DNA of 17,741 bases, from assembly GCA_030263275.1 (NCBI GenBank), contig SZOR01000085.1, positions 1 to 17,741 of the forward strand. Direction: 5' to 3'. Within the stretch, counting starts at the first letter, position 1. Each line of letters opens with the position of its first letter. The notes beneath the pieces are model-generated. The model did no database searches. It was not told the DNA's origin and worked only from the letters and a program-made list of their open reading frames with translations. The stretch is from DSNY01 sp016861185. GTDB lineage: Bacteria; Pseudomonadota; Gammaproteobacteria; Burkholderiales; Burkholderiaceae_F. This document shows positions 1 through 6,245 of the stretch, in pieces. The position numbers were made by a program, and so were the translations under genes.

Positions 1-4
1 CCCT

Positions 5-10
5 TACAAT
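5..10 (+). promoter_or_regulatory. Possible -10 element upstream of lapA
   Basis: TACAAT matches the sigma-70 -10 consensus at five of six positions and lies 27 nt before the lapA ATG. The -35 region would fall outside the window, so the promoter cannot be confirmed. If real, lapA-lapB-comEA-cysM has a promoter of its own as well as any read-through from upstream. Confidence 0.3.
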
Positions 11-37
11 CGCGCGCATGCGACGGAGCGTGCAGGC

Positions 38-391
38 ATGAAGGCGATCGCGTGGTTCGTTCGGCTGATCTTTTTCGCCGTCGTCCTGTGGTTCGCGCTG
101 AAGAACACCACGCCGGTGCCGCTGCGGCTGACCGAAATGCTGTACTGGGACGACGTGCCGCTGATCGTCGTGATGCTCGCCTGCGTGCTGATCGGCGTAG
201 CTGCCGGCACGATCGCGCTGGCGCCGCGCCTGTTCGCCCTGCGCCGGCAGGTGGCCGCGCTGCGCAGGCAGACCGAACGCACCGCGCCGGCGGACGCGGC
301 GGCGGAACGCCTCGCCGATCAGGTCGCGAGCGCCGCGCGCAACGTCGGCGCGGTCGGCGAACTCGACGCGGACACGCGTTTTCCCCGCTGA
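38..391 (+). CDS. lapA: LapA-domain LPS assembly protein (DUF1049)
   Basis: This 117-residue inner-membrane protein has two hydrophobic segments (about residues 5-21 and 40-64) separated by a short stretch containing NTTPVPLRL, the usual layout of the LapA/YciS family. A charged, helical cytoplasmic tail (about 69-117) carries Arg- and Ala-rich heptads such as LRRQVAALRRQ, which may form a coiled coil. LapA partners LapB in controlling LPS synthesis; in E. coli the pair governs FtsH-dependent turnover of LpxC. The lapB gene begins 8 nt downstream, which supports the assignment. The ATG follows a GGAG at 25-28 with 9-nt spacing. In related genomes ihfB usually precedes this gene; it is not in the window. 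Confidence 0.9.
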   Translation: MKAIAWFVRLIFFAVVLWFALKNTTPVPLRLTEMLYWDDVPLIVVMLACVLIGVAAGTIALAPRLFALRRQVAALRRQTERTAPADAAAERLADQVASAARNVGAVGELDADTRFPR

Positions 392-399
392 CCGCGGCG

Positions 400-1572
400 A
401 TGTTCGAACTCGAAGCCTGGTACCTGATCGTGCTGCCGGTGCTGTTCGCGGCCGGGTGGTGGCTGCGCGGATTCGATTCGCGCGTACGCGCGGCCGACCG
501 GGGCGGCGCGCCGCGCTCGGTGTTCCGCGGGCTGAACCTGCTGCTGAACGAGCAGCCGGACAAGGCGATCGATGCCTTCATCGACGTCGTCAAGCTCGAT
601 CCCGAGACGATCGAGCTGCACTACGCGCTCGGCAACCTGTTCCGCCGGCGCGGCGAGGTCGACCGCGCGGTGCGCATCCACACGCATCTGCTCAACCGCG
701 CCGACCTGCCGGCGCGCGAGCGCTCGAACGCGCTCGCCGAACTGGGCCAGGATTTCCTCAAGGGCGGGCTGCTCGACCGCGCCGAGGATGCGTTCGTGCG
801 GCTGCTCGAGGATCCGCAGCACCGCTTCTCCGCGCTGCGCGCGCTGCTGCGCATCTACCAGATGGAGCGCGAGTGGATGAAGGCGATCGACTGCGCGCGG
901 CGGCTGGAGCGCGAAGCGGGCGAATCGCATCAGGTCGCGGTCGCGCAGTTCTACTGCGAGCTGGCGGAGCAGGCGCTCGCGAAGGCGGACCTGGAGCGCG
1001 CGCAGTCGCATCTCGACGAAGCGCTCGTCGCCGACCGCAAGTCGGTCCGCGCCACGCTGCTCGCCGGCGACGTCGCGCTGCGCCGCGGCCAGCTCGACGA
1101 CGCGATCAGGCACTGGTTGCGCGTCGAAGCGGCGTCGCCCGAGCACCTGCCGCTGGTTGCGGCACGGTTGACCGAAGCGATGGACAAGGCGGGCCGCCGC
1201 GAGGAGGCACTGAACCTGCTGCGGCGCGCGCTGCTCGACTGGCCTTCGATCGACCTGCTCGAAGTCGCCTACCAGCGCGTCGGCGAGTGGGAGGGCTCGG
1301 GTGCCGCCGAAGTCCTGTTGCGCGACGAACTGAAGCGCCACCCCTCGCTGCTCGGCTTCGAGAAGCTGCTCGCGCTGCGCAGCGCACAGGTCAAGGGTGA
1401 TCCCGAGCTCGACCTGCTGCGCACGCTGATCCACGCGCAGACGCGCAAGCTGGCGCGCTACCGTTGCAGCAAGTGCGGTTTTCGCGCGCGCGAGTTCCAC
1501 TGGCAATGCCCGGGCTGCACGAGCTGGGACAGCTATCCGCCGCGGCGCGTCGAGGAACTGGACGCTGCATGA
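400..1572 (+). CDS. lapB: LapB (YciM) TPR protein with rubredoxin-like zinc ribbon
   Basis: The 390-residue product is close to E. coli LapB (389 residues). It opens with a membrane anchor at about residues 7-22 (YLIVLPVLFAAGWWL). A long run of tetratricopeptide repeats follows, for example LNEQPDKAIDAFIDVVKLDP and LHYALGNLFRRRGEVDRAVR. It ends in a rubredoxin-type metal site with cysteines at 356, 359, 370 and 373 (CSKC ... CPGC). LapB is known to act with FtsH on LpxC and to link LPS synthesis with transport; the zinc ribbon packs against the TPRs and is needed for function. The frame is open back to position 52, but that part only overlaps lapA in another frame. The ATG at 400 gives the correct membrane anchor and family length. 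Its stop overlaps the comEA-like start as ATGA. Confidence 0.93.
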   Translation: MFELEAWYLIVLPVLFAAGWWLRGFDSRVRAADRGGAPRSVFRGLNLLLNEQPDKAIDAFIDVVKLDPETIELHYALGNLFRRRGEVDRAVRIHTHLLNRADLPARERSNALAELGQDFLKGGLLDRAEDAFVRLLEDPQHRFSALRALLRIYQMEREWMKAIDCARRLEREAGESHQVAVAQFYCELAEQALAKADLERAQSHLDEALVADRKSVRATLLAGDVALRRGQLDDAIRHWLRVEAASPEHLPLVAARLTEAMDKAGRREEALNLLRRALLDWPSIDLLEVAYQRVGEWEGSGAAEVLLRDELKRHPSLLGFEKLLALRSAQVKGDPELDLLRTLIHAQTRKLARYRCSKCGFRAREFHWQCPGCTSWDSYPPRRVEELDAA

Positions 1573-1892
1573 AACTCGGATTGCGGATTGCGCATCGCGG
1601 ATGGCGCTGGGCGACGGCGGGCTTGAGTTGGCTGCTCCCGCTCGCCGCGGCGGCGCTCGAGATCAACACCGCCACGCGCGCGGAGCTGGAGCAGTTGAAC
1701 GGCGTCGGCGTGGCGATGGCCGAGCGCGTGCTGAACGAGCGGTCGAAAGCGCCGTTTCGCGACTGGGACGATCTGCAGCGTCGCGTCAAGGGCTTGGCCG
1801 GCGCGCGCATCGAGCGCCTGCAGGGGCAGGGCGTCACGGTCAATGGCATTCCCGGATCGCGCGCGGCGCGCGACGACGAACGCAAACGCTGA
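1569..1892 (+). CDS. comEA: ComEA-like secreted helix-hairpin-helix DNA-binding protein
   Basis: This is a 107-residue protein. Residues 1-30 look like a Sec signal peptide: a basic n-region (KLGLRIAHRGWRW), then a hydrophobic stretch ATAGLSWLLPLAAAALE. The mature part contains INTATRAELEQLNGVGVAMA, the typical ComEA helix-hairpin-helix, followed by a second hairpin around FRDWDDLQRRVKGL. Such proteins bind DNA non-specifically in the periplasm; ComEA is a DNA receptor for natural transformation, although short single-HhH proteins like this one are often of unproven role. The start overlaps the lapB stop by 4 nt, so translation is probably coupled. Unusually, codons 3-13 lie inside an interspersed heptamer repeat (see the repeat at 1575), so the n-region of the signal peptide appears to be encoded by repeat DNA. 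TTG codons at 1581 or 1623 are less likely starts. Confidence 0.82.
   Translation: MKLGLRIAHRGWRWATAGLSWLLPLAAAALEINTATRAELEQLNGVGVAMAERVLNERSKAPFRDWDDLQRRVKGLAGARIERLQGQGVTVNGIPGSRAARDDERKR
1575..1606 (+). repeat. Heptamer repeat (CGGATYR type) inside the comEA start region
   Basis: After a leading CT come four 7-bp units: CGGATTG, CGGATTG, CGCATCG and CGGATGG. The first 25 bases match the reverse complement of 10038-10062 at 23 of 25 positions and match 9929-9953 at 21 of 25. It starts 2 nt behind the lapB TGA. Confidence 0.7.
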
Positions 1893-1899
1893 GCAGACG

Positions 1900-2805
1900 A
1901 TGAAGTACGCAACGATCGAATCGACCATCGGCAATACCCCGCTGGTGCGCTTGCAGCGCATTCCCGGCGCCGACAACGAACGGCGCGGCAACGTGATCCT
2001 CGGCAAGCTGGAGGGCAACAATCCGGGCGGATCCGTCAAGGACCGGCCGGCGTACTCGATGATCAAACGCGCCGAGGAGCGCGGCGAGATCAAGCCCGGC
2101 GACCGGCTGATCGAAGCCACCAGCGGCAACACCGGCATCGCGCTGGCGATGATCGCGGCGATGAAGGGCTACCGGATGACGCTGATCATGCCGGACGATC
2201 TGTCGGCCGAGCGGCGCGCCAGCATGACCGCGTACGGCGCCGAGCTGATCCTCACGCCCGCGGCCAAAGGCGGCATGGAGTACGCGCGCGATCTGGCGCT
2301 GGAAATGCAGGCGCGCGGGGAGGGCAAGGTGCTCGACCAGTTCGCCAATCCGGACAACCCGCGCGCGCACTACGAGACGACCGGCCCCGAGATCTGGCGC
2401 GACACGGCGGGGCGCATCACGCACTTCGTCAGCAGCATGGGCACGACCGGAACGATCATGGGCGTCAGCCGCTTCCTCAAGGAGAAGAATCCGGCGATTG
2501 CGATCATCGGCGCGCAGCCCGCCGAAGGCTCGCGCATCGCCGGCATCCGCAAGTGGCCCGAGGCGTATCTGCCGAAGATCTACGACCGCTCGCGCGTCGA
2601 CCGGCTGGAGTACGTGTCGCAGGCCGAGGCCGAGGAGACGGCGCGCAAGATGGCGGCGGTGGAGGGAATCTTCGGCGGCATTTCCTCGGGCGGCGCGCTC
2701 GCGATCGCGCTGCGCGTCGCCGCCGAAGTCGAGAACGCGACCGTCGTGTTCGTCGTTTGCGATCGCGGCGATCGTTATCTGTCGACCGGCGTGTTCCCGG
2801 CGTGA
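1900..2805 (+). CDS. cysM: Cysteine synthase B (O-acetylserine sulfhydrylase B, PLP-dependent)
   Basis: The 301-residue product has the usual length of CysM. It opens with STIGNTPLVRLQR, a CysM-type N-terminus. The PLP-binding lysine is K47 in NNPGGSVKDRP. The substrate loop TSGNTG is at 74-79 and the phosphate-binding loop GTTGT at 181-185; a GISSGG motif near the C-terminus supplies the serine expected to contact the pyridine nitrogen. The enzyme makes L-cysteine from O-acetylserine and sulfide, and CysM can also use thiosulfate to give S-sulfocysteine. It is cytoplasmic. The ATG is 7 nt behind the comEA-like stop, so it is probably part of the lapA operon; upstream in-frame codons lie within comEA and were not used. 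Distinguishing CysM from CysK rests on the N-terminal signature and is fairly secure. Confidence 0.92.
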   Translation: MKYATIESTIGNTPLVRLQRIPGADNERRGNVILGKLEGNNPGGSVKDRPAYSMIKRAEERGEIKPGDRLIEATSGNTGIALAMIAAMKGYRMTLIMPDDLSAERRASMTAYGAELILTPAAKGGMEYARDLALEMQARGEGKVLDQFANPDNPRAHYETTGPEIWRDTAGRITHFVSSMGTTGTIMGVSRFLKEKNPAIAIIGAQPAEGSRIAGIRKWPEAYLPKIYDRSRVDRLEYVSQAEAEETARKMAAVEGIFGGISSGGALAIALRVAAEVENATVVFVVCDRGDRYLSTGVFPA

Positions 2806-2810
2806 GTTTC

Positions 2811-2873
2811 GTGATCCGCGATCGGTGATCCGCTGCTCGCCGGGGGCAACGGATCACGGCTAACTGATCGCGG
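2811..2873. repeat. Degenerate heptamer-repeat inverted pair and hairpin between cysM and fumA
   Basis: The gap between the convergent cysM and fumarase genes is only 54 nt. Read on the minus strand, 2811-2832 is CGGATCA CCGATCG CGGATCA plus C. Plus-strand units at 2850-2873 are CGGATCA, CGGCTAA and CTGATCG. The arms GTGATCCG (2825-2832) and CGGATCAC (2850-2857) pair perfectly over 8 bp; inside the 17-nt loop TGCTC/GGGCA adds a weaker 5-bp stem with one G-T pair. It may act as a two-way terminator for cysM and fumA, but there is no T tract on either side, so Rho-independent termination is not shown. The last codons and stop of the fumarase fall inside the degenerate right arm. Confidence 0.5.
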
Positions 2874-4386
2874 CCACCGGAATCTTGCCGATCTTCGCCT
2901 GCCACTCGCGCGGGCCGGTTTGATGCACTGAAGTGCCTTGCGCATCCACGGCCACGGTCACCGGCATGTCCTTCACTTCGAACTCGTAGATCGCCTCCAT
3001 GCCGAGGTCGGCGAAGGCGACCACCTTCGCCGCCTTGATCGCCTTGGCCACTAGGTAGGCGGCTCCGCCGACCGCCATCAGGTACGCGCTCTTGTGCTTG
3101 CGGATCGCCTCGATCGCCGCCGGGCCGCGCTCGGCCTTGCCGATCATCGCGATCAGCCCCGTCTGCGCGAGCATCATCTGGGTGAACTTGTCCATCCGCG
3201 TGGCGGTCGTCGGCCCCGCGGGGCCGACGACTTCGTCGCGCACCGGATCGACCGGGCCGACGTAGTAGATCACGCGGTTGGTGAAGTCGACCGGCAGTTT
3301 CTCGCCCTTGGCGAGCATGTCCTGGATGCGTTTGTGCGCGGCGTCGCGGCCGGTGAGCATCCGGCCGTTCAGCAGCAGCGTTTCGCCCGGCTTCCACGAC
3401 GCGACCTCGGCTTTCGTCAAGGTGTCGAGGTTGACGCGCTTGCTCTTGTTGTAGTCCGGCTGCCAGTTTACGTTCGGCCACAGGTCGAGCGACGGCGGAT
3501 CGAGATACGCGGGACCGCTGCCGTCCAGCACGAAATGCGCGTGCCGCGTGGCGGCGCAGTTCGGGATCATCGCGACGGGCTTGCTCGCCGCGTGCGTCGG
3601 ATACATCCTGATCTTCACGTCGAGCACGGTCGACAGCCCGCCGAGGCCCTGCGCGCCGATGCCGAGCGCGTTGACCTTGTCGTACAACTCGACGCGCAGC
3701 CGCTCGACGTCGTCCTGCGGGCCGCGCGCGAGCAGCTCGCTCATGTCGATCGGCTCCATCAGCGCCTCCTTGGCGAGCAGCATCGCCTTCTCGGCCGTGC
3801 CGCCGATGCCGATGCCGAGCATGCCGGGCGGGCACCAGCCCGCGCCCATCGTCGGTACCGTCTTCAGCACCCAGTCGACGATCGAGTCGGACGGATTGAG
3901 CATCACGAACTTGCTCTTGTTCTCCGAACCGCCGCCCTTGGCGGCGACGTCGACTGCGACGGTGTCGCCGGGGACGATCTGCACGTGCACGACCGCGGGC
4001 GTGTTGTCACGCGTGTTCTTGCGCCCGAACTCGGGCGGATCGACGACCGAGGCGCGCAGTTTGTTGTCGGGATCGAGATAGCCGCGCCGCACGCCTTCGT
4101 TCACCGCGTCCTCCAGCGAACCGGTGAAACCGTCCCAGCGCACGTTCATGCCGACCTTCAGGAAAACGTTGACGATGCCGGTGTCCTGGCAGATGGGCCG
4201 CCTGCCTTCGGCGCACATCTTCGAGTTGGTCAGGATCTGCGCGATCGCGTCCTTCGCGGCACGGCTTTGCTCGGCTTCGTAGGCGCGCGCGAGGTGGCTG
4301 ATGTAATCGGCCGGATGGTAGTAGGAGATGTACTGCAGCGCCGCCGCCACGCTTTCGATCAGGTCGGACTGCTTGATGGTCGCCAT
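2860..4386 (-). CDS. fumA: Fumarate hydratase class I, [4Fe-4S]
   Basis: This 508-residue, single-chain class I fumarase interconverts fumarate and malate in the TCA cycle. The three cysteines expected to hold the [4Fe-4S] cluster are C66 (PICQDTG), C185 (GAGWCPPGM) and C277 (MIPNCAATR). Their spacing of 119 and 92 residues is close to that of E. coli FumA. Other family signatures are KGGGSENKSKF (150-160), GIGIGGTAEKAM (191-202) and the C-terminal beta domain with FVAD-like and VGPAGPTTATRMD segments. The ATG is preceded by GAGG about 8 nt upstream on the minus strand. The YqhA-like gene ends 25 nt before it, so the two are probably co-transcribed. It is somewhat shorter than E. coli FumA (548 residues), but both the cluster-binding and C-terminal domains are present. 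Class I enzymes are oxygen-sensitive; no class II gene (fumC) is in the window. Confidence 0.95.
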   Translation of the reverse strand: MATIKQSDLIESVAAALQYISYYHPADYISHLARAYEAEQSRAAKDAIAQILTNSKMCAEGRRPICQDTGIVNVFLKVGMNVRWDGFTGSLEDAVNEGVRRGYLDPDNKLRASVVDPPEFGRKNTRDNTPAVVHVQIVPGDTVAVDVAAKGGGSENKSKFVMLNPSDSIVDWVLKTVPTMGAGWCPPGMLGIGIGGTAEKAMLLAKEALMEPIDMSELLARGPQDDVERLRVELYDKVNALGIGAQGLGGLSTVLDVKIRMYPTHAASKPVAMIPNCAATRHAHFVLDGSGPAYLDPPSLDLWPNVNWQPDYNKSKRVNLDTLTKAEVASWKPGETLLLNGRMLTGRDAAHKRIQDMLAKGEKLPVDFTNRVIYYVGPVDPVRDEVVGPAGPTTATRMDKFTQMMLAQTGLIAMIGKAERGPAAIEAIRKHKSAYLMAVGGAAYLVAKAIKAAKVVAFADLGMEAIYEFEVKDMPVTVAVDAQGTSVHQTGPREWQAKIGKIPVAAIS

Positions 4387-4411
4387 GTTCGCCTCGGATT
4401 CGTCGCTTCGA

Positions 4412-5032
4412 TCAGTGCTCGGTTTCGGCCGCCGGCCGCGCCGAGCCGAACAGGATGCGGTCGGTCGCTGCGATCGCCATTGCCGACAGCAGGAAGGTGA
4501 TGTGAATGCCGGTCTGGGCGATCAGCGTCTTGCTGTCGTAGTTCGCCGCGTTGATGAAGGTCTTCAGCAGGTGGATCGAGCTGATGCCGATGATCGCCGT
4601 TGCCAGCTTGACCTTCAAGACGCTGGCATTGACGTGGGACAACCATTCGGGCTGGTCCGGGTGTCCCTCGAGGTTCATCCGCGATACGAAGGTTTCGTAG
4701 CCGCCGACGATCACCATGATCAGCAGGTTCGAGATCATCACGACGTCGATCAGCCCGAGCACCACGAGCATGATCACCGTCTCGTTGAGCCTGGGCGGAC
4801 CGTCGGCTGGAGTCGCGTAGCCGATCGCGCGGAAGATGTCCGCGACCGATCCGGCGTCGCCCATCGCGGCGCCGATCAGATGCACCAGCTCGACCCAGAA
4901 GTGATAGACGTAGACGCACTGCGCGAGAATCAGCCCGACGTACAGCGGAAGCTGCAGCCAGCGGCTGGCGAAGATCAGGCGGGGGACGGGCGACAGCGGG
5001 CGTTCGTTGGCGCGTTCGATCCGGGACGGCAT
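4412..5032 (-). CDS. YqhA / TIGR00645 family membrane protein
   Basis: The 206-residue product has four hydrophobic segments at about residues 27-48, 86-110, 143-160 and 172-190, with a basic N-terminus (MPSRIERANERP). Features typical of the family are RWLQLPLYVGLILAQ near the first membrane segment, IDVVMISNLLIMVIVGGYE in the second, and VKLATAIIGISSIHLLKTF in the third. The molecular function of this family is not established; it is usually listed as an uncharacterised inner-membrane protein. The frame is open to 5137, but the extension is Arg/Gly-rich and lacks family features, so the ATG at 5032 was chosen; no strong Shine-Dalgarno sequence precedes it. Its stop lies 25 nt before fumA, which suggests an operon and perhaps a role tied to TCA-cycle metabolism, though that is inference only. 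Confidence 0.85.
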   Translation of the reverse strand: MPSRIERANERPLSPVPRLIFASRWLQLPLYVGLILAQCVYVYHFWVELVHLIGAAMGDAGSVADIFRAIGYATPADGPPRLNETVIMLVVLGLIDVVMISNLLIMVIVGGYETFVSRMNLEGHPDQPEWLSHVNASVLKVKLATAIIGISSIHLLKTFINAANYDSKTLIAQTGIHITFLLSAMAIAATDRILFGSARPAAETEH

Positions 5033-5295
5033 CTTGTGATTGGAAAGTCTCGGTGAAAACCCGCAGATTCTACTCAGCGCGCCCACTTGCCCCATGTCGC
5101 GCGGGCCGCGCCACTTGATTCGGCCGCAGCCGCCCACACGTTGAACGCGGCTGCGGACCGTCGGTCCAAGGCCTTGATTTCACGAAGGCTTGCGATAGGT
5201 CGGGCGATGTAGAACGGCGGACAAACGCGGGTAGTGTTATCGGGGCGCGTTCAGTAGACTGCGCGCCGTTTCCCTCTCAACTGTTCGGAGAATCT
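5033..5295. other. Divergent intergenic region between yqhA-fumA and htpX
   Basis: These 263 nt must hold the promoters for the minus-strand yqhA-fumA pair and for htpX. I could not find a convincing sigma-70 or sigma-32 pair. TGTTAT (5235-5240) and TAGACT (5255-5260) resemble -10 boxes on the plus strand, each four of six, but neither has a matching -35 at 16-18 nt. GGACCGTCGGTCC at 5155-5167 is a short palindrome that could be an operator. No small gene is evident. A GGAG at 5287-5290 is the ribosome binding site of htpX. Confidence 0.45.
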
Positions 5296-6171
5296 ATGAA
5301 ACGTATCGCTCTGTTCGTGCTCACGAACCTGGCGATCATCGTCGTCCTGGGCGTGGTCACCAGCCTGCTCGGCGTCAACAAGTTCCTGACGGCGCAGGGG
5401 CTGAACCTGCCGATGCTGCTCGCTTTCGCGGCGGTGATCGGCTTTACGGGTTCGATCTTCTCGCTGCTGATCAGCAAGCCGATGGCCAAGTGGACCACCG
5501 GCGCGCGCACGATCGAGCAGCCGGCCAACGCGATGGAAGCGTGGCTCGTCGACACCGTGCGCAAGCACGCGCAGAAAGCCGGCATCGGCATGCCGGAGGT
5601 GGCGATCTACGAGGGCGAACCGAACGCGTTCGCCACCGGCGCCTTCAAGAACAGCGCGCTGGTCGCCGTCTCCACCGGGCTGCTGCAGTCGATGAGCCGG
5701 GAAGAAGTCGAGGCGGTGCTCGGCCACGAGGTCGCGCACGTGGCCAACGGCGACATGGTGACGATGACGCTGATCCAAGGCGTGATGAACACCTTCGTCG
5801 TATTCCTGTCGCGCGTGATCGGCTACGTCGTCGACCGCATCGTGTTGCGCAACCAGGACGACGCGCCGGGCATCGGCTACTACGTGACGACGATCGTGCT
5901 CGACATCGTGCTGGGCTTCCTCGCCGCGATCGTCGTGGCCTGGTTTTCGCGCCAGCGCGAGTTCCGCGCCGACGCCGGCGCCGCGCAGCTGATGGGCGGC
6001 CCGCGGCCGATGATCAACGCGCTCGCGCGGCTCGGCGGCATGGAGCCGGGCGAATTGCCGCAGCAGGTCAAGACGATGGGCATCAACGCCCGTCCGAGCG
6101 GACTGCTGGCCCTGTTCTCCAGCCATCCGCCGATCGAGGATCGCATTCGCGCGCTGCAGTCGGCGGGCTGA
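5296..6171 (+). CDS. htpX: Membrane zinc metalloprotease HtpX (M48B)
   Basis: The 291-residue product has the usual HtpX length. Two membrane segments lie at about residues 4-26 and 38-60. The zinc-binding HEVAH motif follows at 144-148 (VLGHEVAHVANGDM). Two more hydrophobic stretches lie at about 158-178 and 196-217, then the third zinc ligand E222 in RQREFRADAGAA. The C-terminal SHPPIEDRIRAL is also a family signature. HtpX degrades misfolded inner-membrane proteins together with FtsH and is stress-induced in E. coli. The ATG at 5296 has a good GGAG 5 nt upstream and gives the standard N-terminus MKRIALFVLTNLA. The gene stands alone, with a terminator 23 nt after its stop. No clear heat-shock promoter could be read upstream. 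Confidence 0.95.
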   Translation: MKRIALFVLTNLAIIVVLGVVTSLLGVNKFLTAQGLNLPMLLAFAAVIGFTGSIFSLLISKPMAKWTTGARTIEQPANAMEAWLVDTVRKHAQKAGIGMPEVAIYEGEPNAFATGAFKNSALVAVSTGLLQSMSREEVEAVLGHEVAHVANGDMVTMTLIQGVMNTFVVFLSRVIGYVVDRIVLRNQDDAPGIGYYVTTIVLDIVLGFLAAIVVAWFSRQREFRADAGAAQLMGGPRPMINALARLGGMEPGELPQQVKTMGINARPSGLLALFSSHPPIEDRIRALQSAG

Positions 6172-6194
6172 TCCGCGCAGCCGATCGCATCAGC

Positions 6195-6226
6195 AAGGCC
6201 GGGCGGAGTGCCCGGCCTTTTTGTTT
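6195..6226 (+). terminator. Rho-independent terminator of htpX
   Basis: A 10-bp perfect stem AAGGCCGGGC / GCCCGGCCTT (6195-6204 and 6210-6219) encloses a GGAGT loop and runs into TTTTTGTTT. It terminates htpX on the plus strand. On the minus strand no T tract follows, so it is unlikely to serve the MATE gene arriving from the right. Confidence 0.9.
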
Positions 6227-6245
6227 GTACTGCGCGGGTGCTCGG

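Noticed and set aside
52..399. N-terminal extension of lapB to 506 residues
   Set aside because: The extra part overlaps lapA in another frame and is Arg-rich. The ATG at 400 gives the membrane anchor and the family length.
3094..4500. 468-codon open frame on the plus strand
   Set aside because: It is antisense to the fumarase. Its product is Arg/Val/His/Asp-rich with no domain, as expected from the opposite strand of a high-GC gene.
5155..5275. Heat-shock or sigma-70 promoter for htpX
   Set aside because: Candidate -10 boxes TGTTAT and TAGACT have no partner -35 at proper spacing, and no CTTGAAA/CCCCAT pair was found.
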